The notes: generated from the letters alone by a model not told the origin. 64,000 bases of DNA from Homalodisca vitripennis (GCF_021130785.1 NW_025776205.1:1-64000), one strand, 5' to 3'; counted from the first letter of the stretch, positions 36,790-48,165 are shown. Made by a program: numbers and translations.

Positions 36790-36847
<58 letters not shown>

Positions 36848-37045
36848 TATATAGATGTTTTAAAACAGTAACAATAAATAAACTATAACAATAGAAATAA
36901 CATAATAAAATGTAAGCATAATATAACAAGAATATATGTATCAATGTTTTAAAAACAGCAACTATAACAGTAAAGCAGTAACTATAAAAATAATAAAATA
37001 ATAAACTATGGCATAAAATAACAAAGAATATAAATATTACATATA
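36725..37045. repeat. Degenerate AT-rich repeat with (AT)n core
   Basis: Units containing ACATAATAAACTATGGCA, a CATAATATA segment, AAGAATATA and TGTTTTAAAACAG recur about three times around an (AT)n tract at 36793-36852. Confidence 0.6.
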
Positions 37046-37452
37046 GAGAGCAATGGTAACCTGTGTTCTTGTAAGAAACTTTATCGATTCTTGTCCTGAA
37101 GCCGTATAGTATGTCACCGTAGTATACAACAGGAATTCAAAGATAAAAAAAATCGCGGCTATGGAGAGAAAAAATTTTTGTTCATGGTCAACTAGTGTTG
37201 CTAAGCATTTTGAGTAAAATATCTGAAGAGAGCTTCGCCTCGATTTTAGGTTCGTTGTTACTGTGATACATTTGTTGTTGTTTTATAGAATTATGTATAT
37301 TCATGGCCTACAGTTGAGGGTGAAAACTTTCAAGAAAGGGGTTCTGTTTATTTGTCCTCATTATGGAGTATTTGGCCACAATTATATGTAGCCGATTAGC
37401 GTTGGAAATTCTTATAAATATTTAAATTTTAAACGAGCATGGGAATACTTAC

Positions 37453-37655
37453 TGATAGCCGAAGGTGGAGTGGTCTAGAACGTCGGAATTTGAACCAGCG
37501 TTAGAAATAGCTTAGGTTCAAATTCTCTCTGTGGCATTAGACCTTTTGACCAGTAACATAGACCTTGTAATGTATTGAATCTCTTCTTATTCGTTTTCAT
37601 AAGATCCTTGCAGCGTCTAGTGGCCCAAACGGACGGGAAAATTAATGGTTCAATG
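37453..37655 (+). mobile_element. tRNA-derived SINE, copy 2
   Basis: Same family as 14476-14665. An A-box-like GGTGGAGTGGTCTAG is followed by a B box GGTTCAAATTC at 37515-37525. The tail includes ACCTTGTAATGTATTG, TTATTCG, ATAAGATCCTTGCA and TAGTGGCC. Differences from copy 1 are many, so both copies are old. Confidence 0.7.
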
Positions 37656-37846
37656 TACTCGTAAATCGATCTATCCTAAAAAAAAACGATATATAGGTCA
37701 TTTTAAGTTATTCCAAAAATGTTATGGATTTTTCAGACCTACAAAATAAATTGTATAACAGTTATTGAAATGTGATTTAACAATTTATGATATTTAAACA
37801 AAAAAATGTTCCTACCAATAACATAAAATATAGCCTGTAGAAGTGT

Positions 37847-38257
37847 CTAAGATTTTACATTATTGTTGTCTATATGATCGCATATAGTAATGATATGTGT
37901 TAATTCACTTTCCTGAAAGTATTTGTCAATATCAATATTACTTAAAGTGATATTAATATAGATGTAGTAATCTATACACTTGAACGTAACCAAGGAGAGA
38001 GCCATTGTTTGGCAAAAGAAGGTAGGATCTACACGTTTAAAATGTTTTACAAGCCAATACGCTTCATGTTGAGAGCAGTTGGGACATTTTCCGGCTTGTA
38101 ATTCTTCGGATAAGTACTTTGCTGGTTTAGCTCTTGTAACGATCAGCCCTGCAGTCGTAGACCAAGTTCTGAACGTGGTTATCTCGCCAGATTCCACGAC
38201 AAAAAACCTAACACGCTTAGCGTCAACCACGTACTTGTTGAGCCCTGTGAGTTTCAT
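37847..38257 (-). CDS. Hypothetical 136-codon ORF downstream of the LINE tail
   Basis: From an ATG at 38257 the frame is open to 37847. The first 95 residues have mixed composition with a CPNCSQHEAYW segment. The last 40 are AT-driven. The LINE's TTTA tail ends directly upstream of the ATG. No family is recognised. It may be a fragment of an exon or an unrelated repeat; the opposite strand is also partly open. Confidence 0.2.
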   Translation of the reverse strand: MKLTGLNKYVVDAKRVRFFVVESGEITTFRTWSTTAGLIVTRAKPAKYLSEELQAGKCPNCSQHEAYWLVKHFKRVDPTFFCQTMALSLVTFKCIDYYIYINITLSNIDIDKYFQESELTHIITICDHIDNNNVKS

Positions 38258-38259
38258 AC

Positions 38260-38299
<40 letters not shown>

Positions 38300-38300
38300 A
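38256..38300 (-). repeat. (TTTA)n tail of the LINE
   Basis: About eleven TTTA units on the minus strand end the element after a 3' UTR of roughly 155 bases. Confidence 0.9.
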
Positions 38301-38454
38301 TGTTTTATTGCGTTAGACAATATAACACTGTATGGCAATCGTCATTATATTTGTTTAAACTAAAAATTTTCCACTCATTCTTACATCTCAATCCCTTTTA
38401 GACATACATTGTCAACATTTATTCATTCCCAATCATTCGAATTGTCCCACTCTT

Positions 38455-40386
38455 TCACCTAATCAGTCTTCCAATTCGGTGGTCTCCCAATGGTGTGCCA
38501 TGAAACTCGTCTGTGCTGTAGAATGATTTTGCAATCAACGCAGTTTTCAGACGGGTTTTAAATGCTTTGAGCATTGGGGCATTTTTGATTGAATTTGGCA
38601 ATTTGTTGACGAATTGAACTCCCGCCTGTGACGGTAAACGTTCATGAACTGCCGTTCTGTGTCTCCCAGTTCGGTAGTTCTCCCTGCCCCTTGTTGCGTA
38701 AGAGTGTATGTTACTACCTCTTATGGTTTCGCATTTTGACATGAAGAAAAGGCATGTCTCTAATACGTAGAGGCAGGGTAGTGTCAACAGTTTCAGATTT
38801 TTGAATGCTGGCTTACACGACTCTCTCCTTTGCAGCTTGGCAATGATTCTGACTGCTCTTTTTTGCAGTATGAAGATTCTGGAAACATTTGTTTTTGAGC
38901 AACCCCCCCACAAAACCAATCCATAGGAGAGGTGTGGGTAGATTAGTCCATAGTACGCCGTCATCAGCACCTGAGTCGGGCAATACTCGGACAGTCTCCT
39001 CAAAACATAAATGCCTGAGGATACCTTGGAACAAACGCTGTCTACATGAAAATCCCATGTCAACCCTTGATCGAGGTGTATTCCAAGGAATTTTGTTGAG
39101 TAGACTTCTTCGATCTCAGTCTCATTCAACATGACAGTGGGACTAGAGCCTGAGTTCGTTTGTCTCAGGCAAAATTGAATGAATGTTGATTTCGTTGGGT
39201 TTGTTCTGAGGTTAAGTTCATTGAAATGCTGGATCGCATTGTTGAGTTCAATGAATGTAATCTCTTCGAGTTCTGTTTTTGAATTCGCTTTGAAGCATAG
39301 AGTCGTGTCATCGGCATACTGGACGAGTTGTCCGCGGCTTACCGATGAACCAACATCATTGACGTAGATCAAAAAGAGTAGAGGACTCAGGATGGAGCCC
39401 TGGGGAACTCCATAATAAAGCTCTCTCCCTTTAGATCGGACGTCTGAAATTCCAACAAATTGTTTTCTATCACTAAGGTACGATTCGAGCCACTTGAGTG
39501 GCACTCCTCGCACCCCGTAATGTCCCAATTTGAGAATGAGGGAATGGTGGTCAACACAGTCAAATGCTTTCGATAGGTCGAGAAATACACTCAACGTGTC
39601 TCCTCGATCTTCCATTCCTTCTACTATCATGTCGACCAGACGAACGACTGCGTCAGTTGTTGACTTTCCACTTCGGAACCCGAATTGGTTTGCTGATAGT
39701 AGGTTGTGTTTTTCAAAAAAATTCACACATCGAGTGAAGAAAGCTTTTTCAAAAATTTTGCTGAAGACCGGCAGCATTGAAATTGGGCGATAATTTTGAG
39801 TTGAAAGGGGGTCGCCCTTCTTAAAAATTGGGGTAACTTTCGCAATTTTGAGAGAGGGTGGAAACGTTCCCGAGTGAAAAGAGAGATTAATCAAATGCTC
39901 GAGTGGCCTCAACAAATGCTTGGAGCACAGTTTTAGAAGCCACGTTGAGACATAGTTTGAATCATTCGATTTTTTCGAAGAGAGTTCTCTTATCACTCTG
40001 GCGATCTCCTCCTCTGTGACCGGGTTCAGAGCCATTGAGGCTGCTGGACTTGGTATCAATGATGGGGATTTTTGGTTTTGATGCGGACTAAGTCCTTGGT
40101 CAGTCCCAACCGAGGCAAAAAATTTGTTGAACTCCTTAGCGATCCTCATTGGGTCACTAATATGTTCATTTTCAATTTGGAGATCGATTTTCTTGTCGAT
40201 CAGTGAGGATTTATTGTTTATTATGGCCCATGCGGTTTTTGAGACATTTTTGGACGTGAGCAATGCTTTGTTTACATCATAAGCTTTCGCAGCTCTGATA
40301 ACCTTTCTGTAAATTCTTTTGTAATTTTGAAAAAAGATTTTGAACTCTTCATCTAATGAGTGCTTATTAATTTCTGAGAGAAACAA
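38455..40386 (-). CDS. LINE ORF2 reverse transcriptase segment
   Basis: 643 codons open to a stop at 38455. It shows SKAFDCVDH (motif A, catalytic D270), GVPQGSILSPLLF (residues 326-338) and QYADD (catalytic Asp pair at 359-360), then the thumb and a C-terminal region with HRTAVHERLPSQ. It would copy LINE RNA by target-primed reverse transcription. The listed ATG is not a true start: the protein should continue upstream into the endonuclease, but frameshifts near 40445 (A run) and 40620 separate them. All RT catalytic residues are kept. No RNase H domain is seen. Confidence 0.9.
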   Translation of the reverse strand: MFLSEINKHSLDEEFKIFFQNYKRIYRKVIRAAKAYDVNKALLTSKNVSKTAWAIINNKSSLIDKKIDLQIENEHISDPMRIAKEFNKFFASVGTDQGLSPHQNQKSPSLIPSPAASMALNPVTEEEIARVIRELSSKKSNDSNYVSTWLLKLCSKHLLRPLEHLINLSFHSGTFPPSLKIAKVTPIFKKGDPLSTQNYRPISMLPVFSKIFEKAFFTRCVNFFEKHNLLSANQFGFRSGKSTTDAVVRLVDMIVEGMEDRGDTLSVFLDLSKAFDCVDHHSLILKLGHYGVRGVPLKWLESYLSDRKQFVGISDVRSKGRELYYGVPQGSILSPLLFLIYVNDVGSSVSRGQLVQYADDTTLCFKANSKTELEEITFIELNNAIQHFNELNLRTNPTKSTFIQFCLRQTNSGSSPTVMLNETEIEEVYSTKFLGIHLDQGLTWDFHVDSVCSKVSSGIYVLRRLSEYCPTQVLMTAYYGLIYPHLSYGLVLWGGCSKTNVSRIFILQKRAVRIIAKLQRRESCKPAFKNLKLLTLPCLYVLETCLFFMSKCETIRGSNIHSYATRGRENYRTGRHRTAVHERLPSQAGVQFVNKLPNSIKNAPMLKAFKTRLKTALIAKSFYSTDEFHGTPLGDHRIGRLIR

Positions 40387-40587
40387 TAATTTTTCTCTCG
40401 AAATTAGAATACCTTTGGTGATCCATGTGCACTTTTGTTGCCTCGTTTTTTTGTTGAATTTTTATCAGGGGACAGCTCACGTTTAAGTGGTAGTTATAAA
40501 GGGTCGATTCAAAACTACTGAATTGTGTTTCAAGGGGATCTCCAAAATTTAGAAAGGCTCCAATTTTCTTGAGCGAGATAAAAAAAT

Positions 40588-41330
40588 TTAAGAGCTTAAT
40601 ATTTGCGGGCCTTGTATTTCTGATTGTTTTTTTTTGTTGACTGGATCCCTTGCTGGTTCATGACCATTGATTGTGACCTGTTGGCCATAGTGATCTGAAA
40701 TGGCTGTGTTGACCACTAAAGCCTCGGTGCCTGACAAATTTGTGACGACATTGTCAATCGCAGTCGCCGAAGTGGTCGTAACTCTCGTGGGAGAGGTGAT
40801 CGACCAGTTAAGGCCAAACGACCCCAACAAGTCAGCGAGTTTTCTAGTCATTGGACTGTTATCATCTAAAATGTCGATGTTAAAGTCCCCCATGACAATG
40901 AAATTGCGCTTTTTCTTCGTCACGTCAGACAAAATTTGTTCGAAATTTGAAAAAAAAGATTCATCGTTTCCGTTGGGAGACCTGTACAAGCCAATCACAT
41001 CAAATTGTGATTGACTTGTTCTTATCTTTACCCCTGTAACTTCAAAATGTTTGTCTACGGATGTGCCAAACGTGCGAGGGGTAAAGGAAAAGTTGTTTCT
41101 CAAAAAAATTGCTACACCTCCTCCTTTGGAGGAGTTGCGGCAGAAAGAGTTTACCAATTGGTAATTTTGAATTTTGAAACTGTTAATGTTGCTGTTGTTG
41201 AAAACCGTGTTCGGTTACAATCAGCAGGTCGGGATTGAGTTCTTCACACATGAGTGACAGTTCGTCTCCCTTATTTGTAGCCACTTGTGCGTTTTGATGC
41301 ACCAGAGTGAACCTTCTTTGAGGATATTAT
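40588..41330 (-). pseudogene. LINE ORF2 endonuclease domain, frameshifted
   Basis: The frame at 40588-41157 and its upstream extension to about 41200 contain GGGVAIFLR, MGDFN, AIDNVVTN and SDH, the catalytic motifs of LINE AP-type endonucleases that nick target DNA. The N-terminal motif (HQNAQVATNKGDEL, then TEHGF, at 41201-41305) is in another frame, with a one-base shift at about 41200. A second shift near 40620 cuts it from the reverse transcriptase. Confidence 0.85.
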
Positions 41331-41374
41331 TGGCTTTTCAGATTGGATTTTTTGATTTTTTTTGTTTTTTCCTG

Positions 41375-42250
41375 TCAAATTTTGAGCGGTGCTATGAGTG
41401 GGGTCCCTAAAAAATTTTGCATGTTAATTTCATCCAGTTGAGATGCATGGCCGGGGTCTCGCGTAGTCGGCGAAGCAGCAGCTCCACTGAGAGCCTCTGC
41501 ATAGGACACGTCCTGGTGGTTCGATGTAGACCTCCTGATGGCTGGATGTCTGGTGGCTGCCGGAGTGGGCTCGAACGGTGGCGGCACAGTCTTCACGGGC
41601 CTCATGAGATGGCTGTGAGGCTCTTCACAATAATTTCAGCCAGCACCCGTTTACCTCGCATGGAGAGGTGTGTTGACCGTGCCTCGTGAAATACCTCCGG
41701 CTTAACTCGTGGAACTTCAGCACCCGAAAGTTGTGCCGAACGGCCAGTTCTTCTATATAGGCATTCACGAGCACGGTCTCGTCATGGATGGGGTGGGCTG
41801 GATGCAGGTCGTGTCGGTGCGGTAATGTGGCCACGAGGAGCTCGGTGTTGCTGGCTCTGGTTGTTATGTTAGGGTTCAAGGTGTCGGTAGATGTTTCGCT
41901 GCGTGCCAACGGCCAGGTCATTGGTGCCGGCGGCGAATGAGCAGCGTGGCCCTGGTTTCAGGGAATGTTGGGGTCGGCTTCAAAACATCCAGCAGGCGGG
42001 CCCCGGGCATGCCACCTTGCCCTCCAACCGATGTCGCAGGGCAGGTCAGTTGGTCTACAAGCTCGGCGATGTGCCGAGTGTGGCTTGTCACCATTGATGT
42101 GGACTTTGTGGAGGAAGGGGATAGATATTTGGGAAGGTTTTCGGTATTTTTGGGACGGGATGTTTTTGTTTTGTTTTTTTCTATGGGGTGGACGTTCACT
42201 TTTGGGATGGTGTGGAGCTTTGGGATTAGGATGTAATGTTTTTGGTTGGT
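41375..42250 (-). pseudogene. LINE ORF1 with SGNH/GDSL esterase motifs, broken
   Basis: Three fragments (41375-41605, 41625-41921, 41918-42199) belong together. The AGTND motif (block III of SGNH hydrolases) is at about 41917-41931 in a frame that neither large fragment uses. ELSRRYFTRHGQH near 41660-41700 supplies the late His block. Shifts lie near 41930, 41880 and 41640. ORF1 proteins of CR1-like LINEs carry this esterase domain, with an RNA-related role. The N-terminal half, which often has a PHD finger, is absent. Confidence 0.7.
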
Positions 42251-42352
42251 GGCGTATGATGTCGGTTCATAGTTGTTTGTCCAGTTGGTTTTTTTTTATT
42301 TTTATTTTTGTTTTTTAATTTCCGTCTTAATACTTAATACTTACATCTGCAG

Positions 42353-43180
42353 AGAGAGATACAGATCAATACTGGCCGACATGTCGAGCGTCAGTGACGA
42401 GCTGAAGTCCGAGGGCACTCGCACGCAAAGAATCCTCTTTTCAGCATTCACCGCTGTCCTGGTAGTGGGCGCGGTCACCTTTCAATTGGAATACGGAGTT
42501 CCTATAAAAACCATACCCTGGACGATTATGCATTTAGCGTTTACCAGCCCACTACTTCACTATCTGGTCTTTACCGATCTGCTGACCAGTAAATTCTCTG
42601 CATTGAATATACGTCTGGATAAAACATCAGCACAGACGTGACCACCCACACACCCCTGCAGACCATCAGCACTCAGATAAAACTCCGTGTTCCGCCTTCA
42701 CACTCACCTCCACGTCGTGGTCTGGGACGTGAACGCCCACTTCTGCCTCTACAACCTGCTAAGTATCGCACCACCCAGACTCGCTATTACAGTCCTAGCA
42801 ATGTACGGCTTACCTGATGTCGATCTCCGAAGGTAATGATTACAGGGCATCCACGACTATTCTGGGTTTGTGTGTTCATGTTCTTGGATGTGGGTGTCTC
42901 TGGTCACCCAATGTCTGCTGTGCCACGCTTGCGCTAAGGAGGCTAACCGCACAGTGATGATCGCCCACCACCCCTGCAGCCTGAAACTCCCACCCGGCTC
43001 TGGGAAGAAGTCGGCGTTTTCTCCCGCTTGACACTCAACAACAAGGTCTCCTTCTCTGTCGGAGGCATCTTCAATCTGGATCGTCCCTTTCTCACCAAGG
43101 TGGCCATGACGTCTCTGTCCTACCTTATCATTGCTGTGCAGCTCAAAGATGTCCGTCTATCAGGGAGTGACGGACCCCCC
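42353..43180 (+). pseudogene. Insect gustatory receptor, C-terminal two-thirds, frameshifted
   Basis: A T-rich tract and CTGCAG acceptor at 42352 open a frame RYRSILADMSSVSDELK... with two hydrophobic helices, through LLTSKFSALNIRLD to a TGA at 42639. The homology continues in other frames: VVVWDVNAHFCLYNLL, then LAITVLAMYGL, WMWVSLVTQCLLCHACAKEA, and EEVGVFSRL with FSVGGIFNLDRPFL and SYLIIAVQL. The last parts are the signature C-terminus of arthropod gustatory receptors (TYhhhhhQF motif, here SYLIIAVQL), ligand-gated ion channels with seven membrane segments. Frames change near 42640, 42700, 42893 and 42985. A possible donor (AAGGTAATG) lies at 42835. The N-terminal helices are missing; they may lie left of the LINE. 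It is probably a pseudogene unless the indels are assembly errors. Confidence 0.75.
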
Positions 43181-43198
43181 CCCCCCACCCCCCCCCCA
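43172..43198. repeat. Poly(C) run
   Basis: About 25 C with a single A, right after the receptor's last conserved residues. The reading frame across it cannot be trusted. Confidence 0.9.
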
Positions 43199-43204
43199 TA
43201 ACAA

Positions 43205-43839
43205 ATAATTAAATTTATTTAATTTAATTATTTATTTCATTATATCATATTAACCTATTACGATATACCTATTATTTATCAGTATAACAGAGGATTTTTA
43301 GTTATGTCGAAACCATGAAAATTTAAAATATATAAACACATTTATTAATTTTGCAATTTTAAATCAAAATCATTGAAACTGTAGGATTTAGACGAGAAAT
43401 ACAATAAATCTGTAATACGATTAAGATTATTTTTACTGTACGTCAATTTACGTATAATTCCTACATAATGATATTGAAAAACCATCTTTCTTTTATTCTT
43501 TATTTTAATTTTCTAAGTGCACATCATTTGTTTAAATAAAAATTTGAATAAAGTTGATTATAACTGCCTTAGCTTCTAAGGCATTTCCTTATTTACATCA
43601 CATTTTATGTAAAACATTGCAGGATAATAGCTGTACTACTAACTGGAAAAATTAAAGATTAAGCACTATTTTTGGATGAAATGTAATATAAAGTTTTTGA
43701 CTATAACCCAATGACAGGCAGGTTTAAATAATTCCATTCAATTTATAACTTTGTAACACATAATAAAATTAAGTTTAAATACAAAATTTTACGTGGGCAT
43801 ACTCTTAGATCAAATATTCAATATTAATTGTAGTATGAC
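43205..43839. other. AT-rich DNA, nothing recognised
   Basis: No frame or repeat of note. It could be the receptor's 3' flank. Confidence 0.35.
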
Positions 43840-44118
43840 AAGGTTAAGGCTATAAAAGAGGAAAGCTCAACGCTGAGTTTTAAGATATAATTCCTCATCT
43901 CTGAAAGCGATAAAGCTACTAACTGTAGATATACAAGGTGAAAAGTATAAAAGAGAAAATCACAACTCTGGTTTTTAAGGTGTAACAATTCCTCACCTCT
44001 GAGAGCACTAAAGCTACTACCTGTAGGTATACAAGGTGAAAGGTATAAAAGAGAAAAGCTCAACGCTGGTTTTTAAGGTGTAATTATTCCTCACCTCTGA
44101 GAGCAGTAAAGCTACTTA
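43840..44118. repeat. 97-bp tandem repeat, three units
   Basis: Units contain GGTATAAAAGAGAAAAGCTC, TTTTTAAGGTGTAA, TCCTCACCTCTGAGAGC and AAAGCTACTA. They begin near 43850, 43947 and 44043. Confidence 0.85.
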
Positions 44119-45364
44119 CATTAAATTGCCAACTTTGTAAAGGATGTTGTTCTTTTTACTTTGAGGGGACGCAGTTATAAATCGCCGAGCTTGTCACAGC
44201 ATCGTGTTACATTGTTATTTCTAGTCTTCTCAATCATTTGGGTTTTTTAATATTTTCTAAGTATAATTCATTATTATTGCTTCAATTAAATTATATCTCG
44301 CATTTTAGATGTATTGAGTCATTTTTAAAATGCGGTAGTAAAAGTGTTGAGTAAAAACGCGTTTTAAAGATATACGAGTTCATTACCTTCGCAAATAAAT
44401 AATTGCTTGAACCTATAACTAACATGTCTGTACTCTCGTTATCTGGAAAAGGATGAAATACACAAGAGAAATTCTTCAGTTTTTTTATATACCTGCATCT
44501 GATATTATGATATATTGTCACTCTTACCCCACTTAAGCAGCAATTTAAATCTCAAATGTCAATATATCTAATTTATTTTAAATTTGAGAAAAATGATCTA
44601 ATAACTCACAGAAATACCAAATGACTTTTGATAATTTCTTCTTAAGATTAAAGAATTGTAATAAAATTTAACGAAAATTTTTAAATTTAATTTTCAAAAG
44701 GTCGTTTAAAAATTTCTCAAAATTAACAAAATTCTTTTTGTAAAGCTAAAAAATCTTGAACATTTAATGAAAAACCAATACTTAAATAAACAATTATTTC
44801 ACCTAGTGATTATTTAGTCCAAATTTGTCCTACATACATAAAACGTAAAACATCACTTTTGTACTTCGAGAAATCTCTACAATTTCTTTATAAAATATTT
44901 TCAAAATTACTTGTAAATAGTTCTTTTAAAAGTGGAAATATCTATATGTTATTTCATACATGGTTTCTGATCTGAGCCAAAAACTCTATTAACACGTTTC
45001 AAAATCATTTCTTGTTTTAAACAAAAATGTATCGAATAAACGACTTATTCAGTTTTATTAAGAAGGGTTGTTCATAGTTTATTTGTCTAATGTTCCGGAG
45101 CAGGTGGTATACCTTTATAAGAATTGTGTAAACTTATTGATTATCTAGAGAAACTTCAAAAATATATCCATATGATTTATTACCAATAAGTCGTAAAATT
45201 GACTCGTTCCATTCGTTAAATTATCTTTGAGTTTTCGGACTCATCCATTCCATAATATTAACATAAGATAAATTTTGTATAAAGTAAAACAGCAATAAAC
45301 ATGATTTTGCACCAACAGTTATCAATGGATGCCAATGCAACTTCAGCTCACTGAACCGTTGTCT
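44119..45364. other. AT-rich DNA, nothing recognised
   Basis: No gene or repeat seen on either strand. Confidence 0.35.
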
Positions 45365-45560
45365 ATGGATGTCGTTAGTTAACCGCCCTGGCGTTCTTTC
45401 CTCAATGTTTTTCTGTAGCAGCTTCCTTCTGAACTACTGTAATTATATATCAATACAATCAAAAGGGTCGTGGTGTAAATATTTACAATATCACGCTTTT
45501 TGATAGTTAACAGCCCTTTTTGTTCTTTCCCTCTATGTTTTTTCTGTAGCAGGTTACATG
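45365..45560. repeat. Outlying diverged units of the 125-bp repeat
   Basis: About one and a half units (GTTAGTTAACCGCCCTGGCG..., TATATATCAATACAAT, GGGTCGTGGTGTAAAT) lie 950 bp upstream of the main array at 46500 and are clearly the same family. Confidence 0.8.
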
Positions 45561-46276
45561 AGAACAAAATAAATTTACATCATGATTCTCTTATATTAAC
45601 ATACGGGATTATGTATTCATTTATGATGTAATGTCTAAATATTTCATTTTGTTATTTTGAATAACGGACCGGTTCATCTATAAACTGATATTTCTTTCAG
45701 TATCAAAACAGAGGAAAAATGTTTTTAATTTGAAAGTGTATGATTACCATCCTTTAGATAAACAATATTTCGAGACTAGGAGATGATATAAAGAGATAAT
45801 GATTCTCCTTAATTTTCCGTAAAGCCAGTGAAATATACAATGACAATATCATAATTATATGATCTGCATTGCCTTTATTGAGTATTGTAAGTTTAAAGAG
45901 AAACCCTATACATACGCTGAACTGTAACCATTATTCTACCATATACTCCATAATCACGAATCGTAAATAAACGTTTGTGGCTTATATTAGTACTTGGTGG
46001 ATCAAAGGTTTAACGTCTGGAATTAAACTTAAAGTTGTATATTTGCTCAATTAAATGATAAGTAAGATTCTACAGTATGGACGAGGATGCATGAACAAAT
46101 CTATTAGCATTTATTGAGTGCTCAACTTTGTAGTTTGTACAGCCTTCGTTGATAGAATTCAATCCAAGATCAAAAGTTGAAGTGAGGTATGTGAGATTAG
46201 AGGATCTCACAAACAAAATATAAGATCTTTTTGAATTACCATAACGCACAGACTTCCAAAATCCACGATTAAATCA

Positions 46277-46280
<4 letters not shown>

Positions 46281-46323
<43 letters not shown>
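46281..46323. repeat. (CA)n microsatellite
   Basis: About 21 CA units. Confidence 0.97.
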
Positions 46324-46326
<3 letters not shown>

Positions 46327-46489
46327 ACTGCAATGGCATAATATGCTCGAGTTGACCAACATCGAAGTTATGAGGAGGTTTAATTAGATATGTACTTTTT
46401 ATTAGTACTAGAAATACACGTCTTTAAAATTAATTTTTTGTTCTACTGAGAGACATGCCTTAAAAATACTAAGATTAACCAAGCGTTTA

Positions 46490-48165
46490 TAAAGAGATGT
46501 TAAATTATTATATATCAGAACAATCATAGGGGTCGTGGTGGTAGATTCGGCAGTGTCACGCTTTTCGTTAGTAAACCGCACTGGTGTTCTTTCCTCTATG
46601 TTTTACTGTGACAGGTTCTCTCTGAACTTTGATTATATATCAATACAAGCAGAGGGGTCGTGGTGTAAATTCGTCAGGGTTACGCTTTTCGTTAGTTAAC
46701 CGCACTGGTGTTCTTTCCTCTATGTTTTTACTGTGGACAGGTTCTCTCTGACCTGTGATTATATATCAATGCAAGCAGAGGGGTTCGTGGTGTAAATTCG
46801 TCAGAGTCACGCTTTTTGTTAGTTAACCGCACTGGTGTTCTTTCCTCTATGTTTTACTGTGACAGGTTCTCTCTGAACTGTGATTATATATCAATACAAG
46901 CAGAGGGGTCGTGGTGTAAATTCGTCAGAGTCACGCTTTTTGTTAGTGAACCGCACTGGTGTTCTTTCCTCTATGTTTTTACTGTGACAGGTTCTCTCTG
47001 AAACTGTGATTATATATCAATACAATCAGAGGGGGTCGTGGTATAAATTCGTCAGTGTCACGCTTTTCGTTAGTTAACCGCACTGGCGTTCTTTCCTCTA
47101 TGTTTTTACTGTGACAGGTTCTCTCTGAAACTTTGATTTATATATCAATACAAGCAGAGGGGTCGTGGTGTAAATTCGTCAGGGTTACGCTTTTCGTTAG
47201 TTAACCGCACTGGTGTTCTTTCCTCTATGTTTTTACTGTGACAGGTTCTCTCTGACCTGTGATTATATATCAATGCAAGCAGAGGGGTCGTGGTGTAAAT
47301 TCGTCAGGGTCACGCTTTCGTTAGTTAACCGCACTGGTGTTCTTTCCTCTATGTTTTACTGTGACAGGTTCTCTCTGAACTGTGATTATATATCAATACA
47401 AGCAGAGGGGGTCGTGGTGTAAATTCGTTCAGGGTCACGCATTTTCGTTAGTTAACCGCACTGGTGTTCTTTCCTCTATGTTTTACTGTGACAGGTTCTC
47501 TCTGAACTGTGATTATATATCAATACAAGCAGAGGGGTCGTGGTGTAAATTCGTCAGGGTCACGCTTTTTCGTTAGTTAACCGCACTGGTGTTCTTTCCG
47601 CTACTTATTACTGTGGCAGGGTATCTCTTGATTGTGATTATTTATCAATACAAGCAGAGGGATCGTGGTGTAAATTAGACAGTTTCACGTTTTTCGTTAT
47701 TTAACTGCACTGGTGTTCTTTCCGCTACGTTATTACTGTGGCAGGGTATCTCTTGATTGTGATTATTTATCAATACAAGCAGAGGGGTCGTGGTGTAAAT
47801 TAGACAGTTTCACGCTTTTTCGTTAGTTAACTGCACTGGTGTTCTTTCCTCTATGTTTTTACTGTGGCAGGGTATCTCTTGATTGTGATTATTTATCAAT
47901 ACAAGCAGAGGGGTCGTGGTGTAAATTAGACAGTTTCACGCTTTTCATTAGTTAACTGCACTGGTGTTCTTTCCGCTACGTTATTACTGTGGCAGGGTAT
48001 CTCTTGATTGTGATTATTTACCAATACAAGCAGAGGGATCGTGGTGTAAATTAGACAGTTTAACGCTTTTCGTTATTTAACTGCACTGGTGTTCTTTCCG
48101 CTACGTTGTTACTGTGGCAGGGTATCTCTTGATTGTGATTACATATCAATACAACCAAGAGTCGT
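46490..48165. repeat. 125-bp minisatellite, about 13 units
   Basis: Units are marked by GGGGTCGTGGTGTAAATT at about 46530, 46657, 46783, 46908, 47034, 47162, 47287, 47410, 47534, 47662, 47785, 47910 and 48037, with GTTAGTTAACCGCACTGGTG and TTCTTTCCTCTATG in each. Two blocks differ: units up to about 47570 carry TTCGTCAG and TCTCTCTGAACTGTG. Later ones carry TTAGACAGTTTCACG and GGGTATCTCTTGATTG. Plus-strand peptides over it are a by-product. Confidence 0.95.

Larger units (their letters stand above)
38256..42250 (-). mobile_element. CR1-like non-LTR retrotransposon (LINE), degenerate
   Basis: Read on the minus strand the order is ORF1 with SGNH-esterase motifs, then an apurinic-type endonuclease, reverse transcriptase, a short 3' UTR and a (TTTA)n tail at 38256-38300. 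An esterase domain in ORF1 is a known trait of CR1-like elements. A tail of a short repeat and not plain poly(A) also fits that group. No target duplication could be set. The 5' end appears truncated within ORF1 near 42250. The element lies antisense to the gustatory receptor remnant directly to its right. Confidence 0.85.

Noticed and set aside
38813..39793. Extra ORFs within the reverse transcriptase region
   Set aside because: They overlap the 643-codon RT frame in other frames and show no motifs of their own.
41417..42318. Plus-strand ORFs of 90-117 codons
   Set aside because: Shadows of the antisense LINE ORF1, whose minus-strand fragments carry recognisable motifs.
46816..47576. Repeated ORFs reading LVNRTGVLSSMF...
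   Set aside because: They follow the 125-bp minisatellite, and 125 is not a multiple of three, so the frame breaks at each unit.
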